Positions 6,375-15,390 of a DNA stretch of 17,159 nt are shown here, in pieces (within the stretch, counting starts at the first letter, position 1; each line of letters starts with the position of its first letter). The notes beneath the pieces were generated by a model. That model was not told where the DNA came from. It saw only the letters and a list, made by a program, of their open reading frames with translations, and did no database searches. The stretch is taken from contig JAZKFR010000170.1 in assembly GCA_040386295.1 (NCBI GenBank), positions 1 to 17,159 on the forward strand, given 5' to 3'. A program made the position numbers and the translations under genes. This stretch comes from JAZKFR01 sp040386295. Its GTDB lineage: Bacteria > Pseudomonadota > Gammaproteobacteria > Burkholderiales > Rhodocyclaceae.

Positions 6375-7564
6375 TCCAAAACATTACCATTCTCGGCTCC
6401 ACCGGCTCCATTGGGGTAAGCACCTTAGACGTGATTCGTCGCCATCCCGAACGTTTTCGTGTCACTGCGCTCTGTGCGCACACTCAAATTGATCGCTTAT
6501 TTGATCAATGCCTTGAGTTTAGACCGCGCTATGCGCTTGTCCGTGATGCTGAATTGGCCGTGCAATTGCGTCAGCGTTTGTCAGCCACTGCCGCTAGCTC
6601 AACCGAGGTCGAGTACGGAGCCAAGGCCTTAGTCGCTATGGCCGCTTTGCCTGAGGTGGATACCGTGATGGCCGCGATTGTTGGTGCTGCAGGCTTAGAA
6701 GCAACTTTTGCAGCTGCACTTGCAGGCAAGAAAATTTTGTTGGCGAACAAAGAAGCTTTGGTCATGGCTGGTTCTGTTTTTATGCGTGCCGTTGCTGAAA
6801 ATTCGGCAGTTCTATTGCCAATTGATAGCGAGCACAATGCGATCTTTCAATCGCTTCCTGAAACTTATTCAGGCGACTTCGCGCGCTCTGGTGTGAGTCA
6901 TCTCTGGCTTACAGCTTCAGGCGGACCTTTCCGCAGCAGCTCGCTAAGCGCGATGAGTACTGTCACTCCAGAGCAAGCATGTGCACATCCCAATTGGGTG
7001 ATGGGTAAGAAAATATCAGTCGACTGCGCGACGATGATGAACAAAGGCTTAGAAGTCATTGAAGCGCATTGGCTTTTCCATGTCCCGGCAGATAAAATTC
7101 AAGTGGTTATCCATCCACAAAGCGTTATTCACTCTCTTGTTCAATATATTGATGGCTCAGTCATTGCTGAGCTAGGTAATCCTGACATGCGGACGCCGAT
7201 TGCTCAGGCTTTGGCTTATCCGCAGCGAATTGCAGCTGGGGTGGCGCCCCTGGATTTGTTTTCTCTAGCTGCGCTTGATTTTGAACGCCCCGATGTGGAA
7301 CGTTTTCCCTGTTTAAGACTCGCTTATCAAGCTTTGCACCAAGGCGGTAGCAAATCAGCAAGCTTGAACGCCGCCAATGAAGTAGCTGTGCACGCATTTC
7401 TTGAGCGAAAACTCGGCTTTGCTGCTATTTCCAAATTGATTGAAAAAGTCGTGGATAGTCTTCCGGCGGAGCCATTGTCCTCACTGAGCGATGTGTTGGC
7501 CGCTGATTCTGTTGCGCGCCAGATGGCAGAAGGTTTTGTGCTAAATGGCACTTTCGATGGGTAA
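6371..7564 (+). CDS. dxr: 1-deoxy-D-xylulose 5-phosphate reductoisomerase
   Basis: DXR (IspC) rearranges and reduces DXP to 2-C-methyl-D-erythritol 4-phosphate with NADPH, the committed step of the MEP isoprenoid pathway and the target of fosmidomycin. The 397-residue product matches the family length (398 in E. coli). Visible motifs: GSTGSIG near residues 9-15 (NADPH binding), LLANKEALVMAG, the metal-binding DSEHNAIFQ with Asp152 and Glu154, TASGGPF, HPNWVMGKKISVDCATMMNK and GLEVIEAHWLF. ATG 6371 is chosen because the protein family starts there and it overlaps the cdsA stop as ATGA; an earlier in-frame codon at 6350 adds seven unneeded residues. It supplies isoprenoid units used by UppS upstream. 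Confidence 0.97.
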   Translation: MIQNITILGSTGSIGVSTLDVIRRHPERFRVTALCAHTQIDRLFDQCLEFRPRYALVRDAELAVQLRQRLSATAASSTEVEYGAKALVAMAALPEVDTVMAAIVGAAGLEATFAAALAGKKILLANKEALVMAGSVFMRAVAENSAVLLPIDSEHNAIFQSLPETYSGDFARSGVSHLWLTASGGPFRSSSLSAMSTVTPEQACAHPNWVMGKKISVDCATMMNKGLEVIEAHWLFHVPADKIQVVIHPQSVIHSLVQYIDGSVIAELGNPDMRTPIAQALAYPQRIAAGVAPLDLFSLAALDFERPDVERFPCLRLAYQALHQGGSKSASLNAANEVAVHAFLERKLGFAAISKLIEKVVDSLPAEPLSSLSDVLAADSVARQMAEGFVLNGTFDG

Positions 7565-8942
7565 TTTTTTCCACTACCTTATTTCTTTCATCGGGGTTTT
7601 GCTGGTCTTGATTACTGTCCACGAGCTTGGACATTATTTTCTTGCGCGCTGTGCTGGGGTCAAGGTTCTCCATTTTTCTTTGGGTTTTGGAAAAGTAATT
7701 TTCTCGAAACAGTTTGCTCCTGATGGCACTGTGTGGTCTTTGCGCCTTTTTCCTCTCGGCGGCTACGTTAAAATGCTCGGTGAGGATGAGCTGGCTTCAC
7801 CAACAGAAGCGGATCGTGCGTTCAGCCAAAAATCTGTTTACTGGCGTATGGCCATTGTTGCGGCTGGGCCTTTTGCTAATTTCGCTTTAGCCGTCTTGCT
7901 TTACACCATAATTTTTTGCCAGGGCAGCCAGGAAATAAAGCCAGTTTTAGGAGTGCCCGTGCCCTTGAGCATCGCTGCTGTCGCTGGTTTCGAGAACGGT
8001 GACCAGGTATTGCAGATTGACCGACAGCCGATCGCTACCTTGCAAGAAATACGCTATTCGTTGTTGCGTCACGAATCCTTGAGTGATCGTAAGCTGCAGC
8101 AAATTGAGTTCATTTTAGTCAATCAGCTTGGGCAAAAACTCGTACGCCACCTTGATATGAGCTTGTTAGACGATAGTGTCAACGCATCCGATAATCCGCT
8201 TGAACGTCTGGGTTTGCGTCCTTTTTCTCCCAACATCCGTCCTGTTCTTGGCGACATTGCGCGCAACAGTTCTGCTCAGAACGCAGGATTAGAGTTTGCT
8301 GACGAGATATTGTCGATTGATGGGACGACGACTAAAAGCTGGCGCGATGTGGTCGAGAAGATTCGCGCCTCACCGGCCAAGCCACTTAGCATTTTGTTTT
8401 TGCGCGCAGGGATACAGCATTCATTGACGCTGTTACCCAATACAGTTGAAGAGCAGGGCGTGCAAGTTGGGGTAGTGGGCGTCGCTTTGAATAAAAGCGA
8501 ATTGGCGCGTGCGCGTGCAGAGACGACGACCATTATTCGCTATCCCCTAGGTTTAGCGATTACTAAGGCCTTGAACGAAACTTATGAACAAGCCTGCCTT
8601 AATTTGAGCATGATCAGTAGAATGCTCACCAGCGCGATGTCTTGGAAAAATTTAGGCGGACCGCTGACCATTGCCGATTACGCAGGGCAGTCGGCTAGCA
8701 TGGGGCTTGATTCTTATCTCAAATTTATGGCGCTGCTCAGCATTGGTTTGGGTGTACTCAATTTACTCCCTATTCCAATTCTGGATGGCGGGCATTTGCT
8801 GTACTATGTCGCCGAAATAATTGGGCGTAAGCCACTCTCTGCACGGATCACCGAAGTAACTCGAAGACTTGGTTTGGTTTTGTTGCTAACGCTCATGGCA
8901 TTAGCTTTTTATAACGATATAAATCGATTGATTGTGCATTGA
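7545..8942 (+). CDS. rseP: RIP metalloprotease RseP (site-2 protease)
   Basis: RseP is an inner-membrane zinc protease that cuts anti-sigma factor RseA within the membrane after DegS, releasing sigmaE, and also clears signal-peptide remnants. The zinc motif HELGH is at residues 26-30 inside the first membrane helix. SLGFGK and FPLGGYVKMLGE follow. Two PDZ domains occupy roughly residues 110-310, including the NAGLEFADEILSIDG segment. The second metal-ligand motif LLPIPILDGGHLLYY is near residue 414. Length is 465 residues (450 in E. coli). ATG 7545 has AGAAGG 11 bases upstream; ATG 7557, four codons later and overlapping the dxr stop, is an equal alternative. Located directly before bamA as in most proteobacteria. 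Confidence 0.95.
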   Translation: MALSMGNFFHYLISFIGVLLVLITVHELGHYFLARCAGVKVLHFSLGFGKVIFSKQFAPDGTVWSLRLFPLGGYVKMLGEDELASPTEADRAFSQKSVYWRMAIVAAGPFANFALAVLLYTIIFCQGSQEIKPVLGVPVPLSIAAVAGFENGDQVLQIDRQPIATLQEIRYSLLRHESLSDRKLQQIEFILVNQLGQKLVRHLDMSLLDDSVNASDNPLERLGLRPFSPNIRPVLGDIARNSSAQNAGLEFADEILSIDGTTTKSWRDVVEKIRASPAKPLSILFLRAGIQHSLTLLPNTVEEQGVQVGVVGVALNKSELARARAETTTIIRYPLGLAITKALNETYEQACLNLSMISRMLTSAMSWKNLGGPLTIADYAGQSASMGLDSYLKFMALLSIGLGVLNLLPIPILDGGHLLYYVAEIIGRKPLSARITEVTRRLGLVLLLTLMALAFYNDINRLIVH

Positions 8943-8946
8943 ATTG

Positions 8947-11235
8947 ATGAAAAAAACGCTACTTGCCACTCTTCTGGCCACGCTTTTTAGCGCCGAAGCA
9001 TTTGCTTTCGAGCCGTTCATAGTTAAAGACATTCGCGTTGAGGGAATCCAACGAACTGAAGCAGGAACCGTCTTTAGTTATCTTCCAGTCAAAGTGGGTA
9101 ATACCATGACCGATGAGCAAGCCGCGCAAGCGATTAAGGCGCTGTTTGCTACTGGCTTTTTCAAAGACGTGCGTATTGAAGTTGACGGCGATGTTTTGGT
9201 CGTTACGCTGGCAGAACGGCCAGCCATTGCGCAAATCGATTTTGTTGGCCTCAAAGAATTTGATAAAGATCAGCTCAAAAAAGGTCTGAAAGATATTGGC
9301 ATTGCCGAATCTCGCATTTTTGATCGCGCAATGCTTGATAAAGCTGAACAAGAGCTTAAACGTCAATATCTTGTGCGTGGTAAATATGGCGTATCTATCA
9401 CCACAACAATTACACCTCTTGAGCGTAATCGCGTTTCGATTAACTTCAATATCGATGAGGGTGAAGCTGCCAAAATAAAGCAAATTAACATTGTGGGCGC
9501 CAATAGCTTCTCGGAAAAAGAGCTACTGGATTTGTTCCAATTACAGACGCCCAATTGGATTTCTTGGTACACCAAAAATGACCAGTATTCCAAGCAGAAA
9601 CTTGCTGCCGACATCGAGTCTTTGCGTTCGCATTATTTAAATCGTGGATATCTCGAGTTTAATATCGAGTCGACACAGGTTTCAATCAGTCCCGATAAGA
9701 AAGATATTTACATCACAATTGCCTTGAATGAAGGTAATCGTTACCTCGTTTCTTCGGTTAAATTGGCGGGCGATTTGCTGCTCGCCGATGATGAATTTAA
9801 GAAACTCGTTAAGATTAGATCAGGTGACGTTTTTTCTCGTGAGCAGCTAAACGAAAGTACTAAGGCCATTAGTGACAAACTGGGCACGCTTGGCTACGCC
9901 TTTGCCAATGTGAACGCTGCACCTGAGGTTGATAAAGAAAAAAGGCAAGTTGCTTTCACTATTTTTGTCGACCCAGGTAAACGCGCCTACGTCCGCCGCA
10001 TCAATATCTCTGGCAATACCAAAACACGTGACCAAGTTATTCGCCAAGAAATGCGGCAGATGGAAGGTGCTTGGTACGACTCTGATCTAGTTTCCTTATC
10101 GCGCGAACGAATCGATAAAACCAACTACTTTGGTGAAGTCACGGTGGAAACGCCTCCGGTTTCCGGGGCGAGCGATCAAGTGGATGTCAATGTGAATGTG
10201 ACGGAAAAGTCGACCGGTAACATCACTCTAGGTGCCGGCTTCTCTAGCTCAGAAAAATTGGTTCTTTCTGGCTCAATTTCGCAAGCAAATTTGTTTGGCA
10301 CCGGAAAATTCTTATCGTTGCAATTAAATACTGGGCAGCTGAATCGAAACATTGGTCTTTCTTACACCAACCCCTACTTCACCGTCGATGGCATCAGCCA
10401 AGGTTTCGATGTTTATCATAGAAATGTAAACCCGACTTCGCTCAGCTATAACTACAAAACGTCTTCTACGGGAGCGGGTATACGCTTTGGTTTTCCGATT
10501 GGCGAAAGAGAAAGTCTATCGTTCGGTTTAGGCATCGATAGCACAACCGTCACGATTTTCGATAATAGTCCGCAACGTTATCTTGATTTTGTCAAAGAGT
10601 TTGGCGGTAACAACATCAGTCTTCCAGCAACAATAGGCTGGGGAACCGATACCAAAAATAGCGCAATCTCTCCGACCAAAGGCGCGATTAATCGTGCCGC
10701 TCTAGAGGTGGCTGTACCTGGTGGTTCACTGCATTACTATCGAACCACCTTGCAGCATCAGCACTACTATCCTTTGACCAAAGATTTGACATTGATGCTC
10801 AATGGGGAATTGGGTTACGCCAACGGCTATCGTGGTCAGGGTTTGCCCTTTTATAAGAACTTCTACGCAGGGGGTATTGGCTCTGTTCGTGGTTATGACA
10901 CAGCGAGTTTGGGTCCTCGCGATCGCGTTGATGGCCTGCTTTCTGAGGAAAATTTAGGGGGTACCCGGCGTGCTGTCTTTAATGCGGAAGCCTTGTTCCC
11001 CTTGCCGGGTTTCGGCGCGGACAAGTCCGTTCGCATGGGGGCTTTCGCCGATGCGGGGCAAGTATGGGGCAAAGAGGAGCATCTCTCTCTGAGTGATTTG
11101 CGGGCTTCCGCTGGTCTTGCTGCTGTCTGGATATCTCCTTTTGGGCCTTTGAAATTCAGTATCGCTCAGCCGCTTAACGATAAAGAAGGTGATAAAATCC
11201 AGCGTTTCCAGTTTCAACTGGGATCGACGTTCTAG
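8947..11235 (+). CDS. bamA: Outer membrane protein assembly factor BamA
   Basis: BamA is the central Omp85 channel of the BAM complex that folds beta-barrels into the outer membrane. The 762-residue precursor starts with the signal peptide MKKTLLATLLATLFSAEAFA, cut before FEPF. Five POTRA domains follow (about residues 22-420; the first reads IVKDIRVEGIQRTEAGTVF), then the 16-strand barrel. The lid-loop VRGYD motif is at about 647-651. The barrel ends in a beta-signal with terminal Phe (FQFQLGSTF), as the BAM complex requires. ATG 8947 lies four bases after the rseP stop without a clear Shine-Dalgarno sequence, so coupling to rseP translation is likely. skp follows immediately. Confidence 0.97.
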   Translation: MKKTLLATLLATLFSAEAFAFEPFIVKDIRVEGIQRTEAGTVFSYLPVKVGNTMTDEQAAQAIKALFATGFFKDVRIEVDGDVLVVTLAERPAIAQIDFVGLKEFDKDQLKKGLKDIGIAESRIFDRAMLDKAEQELKRQYLVRGKYGVSITTTITPLERNRVSINFNIDEGEAAKIKQINIVGANSFSEKELLDLFQLQTPNWISWYTKNDQYSKQKLAADIESLRSHYLNRGYLEFNIESTQVSISPDKKDIYITIALNEGNRYLVSSVKLAGDLLLADDEFKKLVKIRSGDVFSREQLNESTKAISDKLGTLGYAFANVNAAPEVDKEKRQVAFTIFVDPGKRAYVRRINISGNTKTRDQVIRQEMRQMEGAWYDSDLVSLSRERIDKTNYFGEVTVETPPVSGASDQVDVNVNVTEKSTGNITLGAGFSSSEKLVLSGSISQANLFGTGKFLSLQLNTGQLNRNIGLSYTNPYFTVDGISQGFDVYHRNVNPTSLSYNYKTSSTGAGIRFGFPIGERESLSFGLGIDSTTVTIFDNSPQRYLDFVKEFGGNNISLPATIGWGTDTKNSAISPTKGAINRAALEVAVPGGSLHYYRTTLQHQHYYPLTKDLTLMLNGELGYANGYRGQGLPFYKNFYAGGIGSVRGYDTASLGPRDRVDGLLSEENLGGTRRAVFNAEALFPLPGFGADKSVRMGAFADAGQVWGKEEHLSLSDLRASAGLAAVWISPFGPLKFSIAQPLNDKEGDKIQRFQFQLGSTF

Positions 11236-11249
11236 CCTAGGAGAAGAAT

Positions 11250-11765
11250 TTGAATAAGAAGATTGCATGCTTAGCTATTGCCTGTTTGGTCAGTTTGCCG
11301 GTGTCCTATGGGGTAGCGGCAGAAATGAAAATTGGCTACGTCAATACCCAGCGTATTTTCCGTGATGCGCCAGCTGCGGTTAAAGCCGCCAAAAAAATTG
11401 AATCTGAGTTTTCAGGGCGCGATAAAGACTTGCAGCGTATCGCTAAGCAATTGCAGACTATGCAAGAGAATTTAGAGAAAAACGTTGTTACGCTCACTGA
11501 ATCTGATCGGCGTACTAAAGAGAAAGATTTGGGCGAGTTATCGCGCGATTTTCAGCGTAAACAGCGTGAGTTTCGCGAAGACTTGAACTTGCGTCAGAAC
11601 GAAGAAAATGCGGCGATTATTGAAAAAGCGAATAAAGCGATCAAGCAGCTTGCTGAATCAGAGAAATACGATCTCATCGTGCAAGATGTTGTTTGGGTTA
11701 GTCCCAAGCTGGATGTAACAGAGAAAATTATAAAAGCCTTGTCAGAAGGCAAGGACGCGAAGTAA
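11250..11765 (+). CDS. skp: Periplasmic chaperone Skp / OmpH family protein
   Basis: Skp is a trimeric periplasmic chaperone that carries unfolded outer-membrane proteins to the BAM complex. The 171-residue precursor has the signal peptide MNKKIACLAIACLVSLPVSYGVAA cleaved before EMKIGYVN (the signal in two parts: basic MNKK and a hydrophobic stretch). The IGYVNTQRIFRDAP segment is typical of the OmpH family. Residues about 45-135 are charged and heptad-like, forming the tentacle coiled coils. Translation begins at TTG 11250, supported by AGGAGA at 11239-11244 about six bases upstream; no ATG fits the signal peptide. It sits 14 bases after bamA and 12 before lpxD, the usual order. Confidence 0.93.
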   Translation: MNKKIACLAIACLVSLPVSYGVAAEMKIGYVNTQRIFRDAPAAVKAAKKIESEFSGRDKDLQRIAKQLQTMQENLEKNVVTLTESDRRTKEKDLGELSRDFQRKQREFREDLNLRQNEENAAIIEKANKAIKQLAESEKYDLIVQDVVWVSPKLDVTEKIIKALSEGKDAK

Positions 11766-11777
11766 ATAGGAATTTTT

Positions 11778-12818
11778 GTGCTGGGTGGCTTACGCTTAAA
11801 AGAGATTGTCGCGCGTCTCGGAGGAGTCTTGCTTGGTAACGTGGGCGATGATGCCATCCTGATCACGCAAGTTGCTTCCTTGGCGTCAGCGAAGTCTGGG
11901 CATATCACTTTTTTGACGCATCCTAAATATCTGAAGCAGTTGCAGCTGACGCAAGCTTCGGCAGTTATTGTGCCGCCGAAGCTTGAATCAGCTAGCTTAC
12001 TGCCCCGTATTGTTGATTCAAACCCTTACCTGTACTACGCACGCTTGGTGGCGCTGCTCAATCCGCCGTCAACGCCATCTTTTGGTGTCCACCACAGCGC
12101 AGTTTGCTGCTCTGACATCCCTGATTCGGTTTTCGTGGCTGAACATGTCTCGATTGGTCGTGACGTCCATTTAGGTGAGCATGTTTTCATCCATGCCGGT
12201 TGTGTTATCGGCGATGGGGTTTCAATTGGTAGTGCTTCAGTGTTGCACCCTAACGTGGTGATTTATCCGGGGTGTAGCTTGGGGAATCGTACTTTGATTC
12301 ACTCGGGTGCGGTCATCGGCAGTGATGGTTTTGGTTTCGCTAAAGATCAAGAGGCCTGGACAAAAATCTCGCAGATTGGTCGCGTTTTGATTGGCGATGA
12401 CGTCGAGGTGGGTGCCCATACCTCGATAGACCGAGGGGCGCTAGACGACACCGTCATCGCTAATGGGGTCAAGCTCGATAACCAAATACAGATCGCACAT
12501 AACGTGCAGATTGGCGAACATACGGCGATTGCTGCCTGTGTCGGTATTGCTGGCAGTACTAAAATTGGCCGACGCTGCACGATTGGCGGTGCTGCCATGA
12601 TCATCGGTCATTTGACTCTAGCCGATGATGTGCATATTTCTGCCGGCAGTATGGTGACTAAAAACTTGCCCAAGGCGGGTCATTACACCAGTATTTTCCC
12701 CTTAGATACTCACGATTCTTGGTTGCGCAACGCGGCACAAATAAAACGTCTTTCTAAGCTCGCAGAACGTGTTGCCGAGCTTGAAGAGAAACTTAAGTCG
12801 ATGGAAAGAGCAAATTGA
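11778..12818 (+). CDS. lpxD: UDP-3-O-(3-hydroxyacyl)glucosamine N-acyltransferase
   Basis: LpxD adds the second 3-hydroxyacyl chain, to nitrogen, in lipid A synthesis (third step of the Raetz pathway). The 346-residue product (341 in E. coli) has the N-terminal uridine-binding domain (about 1-100, with ITFLTHPKYLKQL) and then a left-handed beta-helix of hexapeptide repeats (about 105-310). SDGFGFA is conserved near 182-188, and the catalytic His is at about 241 in NQIQIAHNVQIG. A C-terminal helix closes the protein (AELEEKLKSME). The start is GTG 11778 with AGGA six bases upstream (11768-11771). Its TGA at 12816-12818 overlaps a possible TTG start of fabZ. Confidence 0.96.
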   Translation: MLGGLRLKEIVARLGGVLLGNVGDDAILITQVASLASAKSGHITFLTHPKYLKQLQLTQASAVIVPPKLESASLLPRIVDSNPYLYYARLVALLNPPSTPSFGVHHSAVCCSDIPDSVFVAEHVSIGRDVHLGEHVFIHAGCVIGDGVSIGSASVLHPNVVIYPGCSLGNRTLIHSGAVIGSDGFGFAKDQEAWTKISQIGRVLIGDDVEVGAHTSIDRGALDDTVIANGVKLDNQIQIAHNVQIGEHTAIAACVGIAGSTKIGRRCTIGGAAMIIGHLTLADDVHISAGSMVTKNLPKAGHYTSIFPLDTHDSWLRNAAQIKRLSKLAERVAELEEKLKSMERAN

Positions 12819-12823
12819 GTTCA

Positions 12824-13261
12824 ATGGATATTCACGGCATCATCAAGCATTTGCCGCATCGTTACCCCTTTTTATTGGTTGATCGAGTGGTTGACTGTCA
12901 ACCTGGTAAAAGCATACACGCGTACAAAAACGTCACGATTAACGAGCCGTTCTTTGCTGGGCATTTTCCGCATCACCCGATCATGCCGGGGGTTTTGATT
13001 ATGGAATCTTTAGCTCAAGCGGGCGGGATTCTGACCTTTGAAACCCTTGGCCTGAAGCCTGATGAGCATGCCGTTTTTTATCTTGTGGGTATCGACGAAG
13101 CGCGTTTTAAAAAACCGGTTGGTGCTGGCGATCAGCTGCATTTACATGTCGAGATTTTGCGCAATATGCGTGGAGTGTGGAAATACAAGGCCGTTGCTCG
13201 AGTTGAGGGTGCTTTAGTTGCTGAGGCGACATTAATGTGCGCGCAGCGAGAGGTGGCGTGA
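12824..13261 (+). CDS. fabZ: 3-hydroxyacyl-[acyl-carrier-protein] dehydratase FabZ
   Basis: FabZ dehydrates 3-hydroxyacyl-ACP in fatty acid elongation. It competes with LpxA and LpxD for the hydroxyacyl-ACP that goes into lipid A, which explains its place among lpx genes. The hot-dog fold shows LPHRYPFLLVDRV and the active-site segment GHFPHHPIMPGVLIMES, containing the catalytic His and Glu (residues 47 and 61 from ATG 12824). Length is 145 residues. The start is ambiguous: GGAAAGAG (12803-12810) is better spaced for TTG 12815, which overlaps the lpxD stop and adds three residues (MSS). The stop lies six bases before the lpxA ATG. Confidence 0.95.
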   Translation: MDIHGIIKHLPHRYPFLLVDRVVDCQPGKSIHAYKNVTINEPFFAGHFPHHPIMPGVLIMESLAQAGGILTFETLGLKPDEHAVFYLVGIDEARFKKPVGAGDQLHLHVEILRNMRGVWKYKAVARVEGALVAEATLMCAQREVA

Positions 13262-13266
13262 TTTCC

Positions 13267-14037
13267 ATGATTCATCCGACTGCGATTATTCATCCTCGTG
13301 CTCGCTTGGGGTCTAACGTTCGTGTCGGCGCTTATTCTTTGATTGGCGAGCATGTAGATATTGGTGATAACTCTGTGATTGCTTCGCACGTAGTTATTTC
13401 TGGTCATACGAGCATAGGTACCGATAACCAAATTTTCCAGTTTTGTTCGATTGGCGAGATACCACAAGATAAAAAATACGCCGGTGAGCCAACGCGACTC
13501 GAAATTGGTGCGCGTAATACGATCCGTGAATTTTGTACGCTTAACTTGGGTACGGCTCAAGATATAGGTGTGACTAGAGTCGGTGATGATAATTGGATCA
13601 TGGCCTATGTGCATATTGCGCATGATTGCCAGGTTGGTAACAACACGACTTTTGCCAATAATGCGCAGTTAGCTGGCCATGTTTATGTTGATGATTGGGC
13701 AGTGTTGGGTGGGTATACCGGTGTGCACCAATTTTGTCGTGTCGGTGCACACTGCATGACCGCTGTCGGTACTGTCGTCTTGCAAGATATCCCACCTTTT
13801 GTCATGGCCGCTGGAAATACTGCCAGTCCTTACGGAATCAACGTCGAGGGCTTAAAGCGTCGCGGGTTTACTGCGCCTGTATTAGCCGCCTTAAAGCGTG
13901 CCTACCGTGTGCTTTATAAATCAGGTTTAAGGCTTGAAGAGGCGCAGGCGCGTTTGGCTTTAGAGGTTGAGCAGCATCCTGAGTTCCAGCTTATTCTTGA
14001 CTTCTTGGCGCTATCTAAACGCGGCTTGATTCGATGA
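13267..14037 (+). CDS. lpxA: Acyl-ACP--UDP-N-acetylglucosamine O-acyltransferase
   Basis: LpxA performs the first step of lipid A synthesis, moving a 3-hydroxyacyl chain from ACP to the 3-OH of UDP-GlcNAc. The 256-residue product has left-handed beta-helix hexapeptide repeats (about 1-185) and the C-terminal helical region. It shows SIGEIPQDKKYAGEPT, HIAHDCQVGN with the catalytic His119 (E. coli His125), and GNTASPYGINVEGLKRRGF. An ungapped comparison with E. coli over GAH...QD puts Val167 where E. coli has Gly173, the hydrocarbon-ruler residue; a bulky residue there shortens the acyl chain chosen. GTG 13258, overlapping the fabZ stop with GAGAGG four bases upstream, is an alternative start adding three residues. 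Confidence 0.96.
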   Translation: MIHPTAIIHPRARLGSNVRVGAYSLIGEHVDIGDNSVIASHVVISGHTSIGTDNQIFQFCSIGEIPQDKKYAGEPTRLEIGARNTIREFCTLNLGTAQDIGVTRVGDDNWIMAYVHIAHDCQVGNNTTFANNAQLAGHVYVDDWAVLGGYTGVHQFCRVGAHCMTAVGTVVLQDIPPFVMAAGNTASPYGINVEGLKRRGFTAPVLAALKRAYRVLYKSGLRLEEAQARLALEVEQHPEFQLILDFLALSKRGLIR

Positions 14038-14091
14038 ATCGAAGGCTAGTTGAAAGCGCTTCGGTGCGGCAAATCAGCTGGATCATGCAAG

Positions 14092-15318
14092 ATGCTTAAT
14101 TTGGATCATCCTGCTCCCCCTGGAGTCGTCCAATCTCGTGTTCAGCGTGGTGCGCGTATTGCCATTGTTGCCGGTGAGGCTTCTGGCGATTTGCTCGCTG
14201 CGCATTTGATCAGCGCGCTCAAAGCTCGCTTACCGGACGCTAGTTTTTTTGGTATCGGTGGGCCAAAAATGTTAGCGCAAGGCTTTGAAGCTTGGTATCC
14301 GCTGGAGCGCCTTGCTGTCCGTGGTTATGTTGAAGTGTTGCGTCATTACACGGGTATTGCCGCAATTCGTCGTGCCTTGAAACGGCGTTTACTGGCTGAT
14401 GCGCCTGATGTTTTTATCGCGGTTGACGCTCCTGACTTTAATCTCGCCCTGGAAAAATCTCTTAAAAAGCAAGGGATTCCATGTGTACATTACGTCAGTC
14501 CTTCGATTTGGGCTTGGCGTGGTAAACGCATCCATAAAATCGGTGCTGCTGTTTCACATATTCTGGCGCTGTTCCCTTTTGAACCACCGCTCTATCGGCG
14601 CCAGGGAATTGCCGTGGATTATGTTGGCCATCCGTTGGCAGATATTTTGCCCCTTGAAGATGGCCGTGATGCTGCACGTGATTTGCTTGGTTTGCCGGCT
14701 GATGCGGCTGTGTTTGCGCTGCTGCCGGGGAGTCGGCAATCCGAATTGCAGTACATGGCTGAACTCTTTATCAGCACTGCACGTCTAATAGCACAGAAAC
14801 TCCCTCAAGCTGTTTTCTTGGTTCCACTAACGACGCGTGAAACGCGCTTGATGTTTGAAAGCGCCTTGTATCGTTGCCAGGCGCAAGATTTGTCGATCCG
14901 CTTGTTATTTGGTCACGCGCACGAAGCAATGATGGCGGCTAACGTGGTTCTGGTTGCCAGTGGGACGGCCACGCTTGAAGCGGCCTTATTGAAACGGCCA
15001 ATGGTGATTGCTTATCGAATGGCGGCATTTTCTTACCGTTTGATGCGCCGTATGGCCTATCTACCCTACGTTGGTTTACCCAATGTTTTGGCTGGAAGAT
15101 TTGTCGTTCCTGAGTTTATTCAAGACGATGCAAACCCTGAAAACTTGGCTCAGGCGATCCTTAATCTGTACGCCGACAAGCTTGTTTGTACGCGTATCGG
15201 CGAGATTTTTCGCGATATTCACCTGCAACTAAGGCAAGGCACTGCTAGCAAAGCTGCTCAGGTAATACTCGGTTATTTGCCAAAGGATGTTTCTGTTCAA
15301 AGCGCAGATAAATTTTGA
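14092..15318 (+). CDS. lpxB: Lipid-A-disaccharide synthase
   Basis: LpxB is a GT-B glycosyltransferase at the inner membrane that joins UDP-2,3-diacylglucosamine and lipid X into the tetraacyl disaccharide precursor of lipid A. The 408-residue product has GEASGD (about 28-33), FFGIGGPKM, FIAVDAPDFNL, YVSPSIWAWR, FPFEPPLY, DYVGHPL, LLPGSRQSE and SGTATLEAAL, all standard family blocks. ATG 14092 leaves about 20 residues ahead of the usual start; TTG 14050, with GAAGG upstream, would add fourteen more residues. Family length is about 380. It begins 54 bases after lpxA and ends 72 bases before rnhB, a gap in which I see nothing clear. Confidence 0.95.
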   Translation: MLNLDHPAPPGVVQSRVQRGARIAIVAGEASGDLLAAHLISALKARLPDASFFGIGGPKMLAQGFEAWYPLERLAVRGYVEVLRHYTGIAAIRRALKRRLLADAPDVFIAVDAPDFNLALEKSLKKQGIPCVHYVSPSIWAWRGKRIHKIGAAVSHILALFPFEPPLYRRQGIAVDYVGHPLADILPLEDGRDAARDLLGLPADAAVFALLPGSRQSELQYMAELFISTARLIAQKLPQAVFLVPLTTRETRLMFESALYRCQAQDLSIRLLFGHAHEAMMAANVVLVASGTATLEAALLKRPMVIAYRMAAFSYRLMRRMAYLPYVGLPNVLAGRFVVPEFIQDDANPENLAQAILNLYADKLVCTRIGEIFRDIHLQLRQGTASKAAQVILGYLPKDVSVQSADKF

Positions 15319-15390
15319 CCGCGTCTGGTATGCCCCGTCTTTCTCTACTTTGGTGATGAGCACTACCAGCTTTTTGTGCAGGCCAGATAA

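Noticed and set aside
8959..9483. 174-residue minus-strand frame opposite bamA
   Set aside because: Shadow of the bamA reading frame; unlike any known family and without a start context.
13132..13623. 163-residue minus-strand frame opposite fabZ and lpxA
   Set aside because: Composition is the antisense of hexapeptide repeats; the sense genes are certain.
12100..13800. Repeated short motifs as a DNA repeat or CRISPR array
   Set aside because: These are hexapeptide codons of LpxD and LpxA; there are no regular identical repeats or spacers anywhere in the window.
15319..15390. Possible small gene or terminator between lpxB and rnhB
   Set aside because: Only a 6-bp CTGGTA/TACCAG pairing with a long loop; no frame or U-tract.
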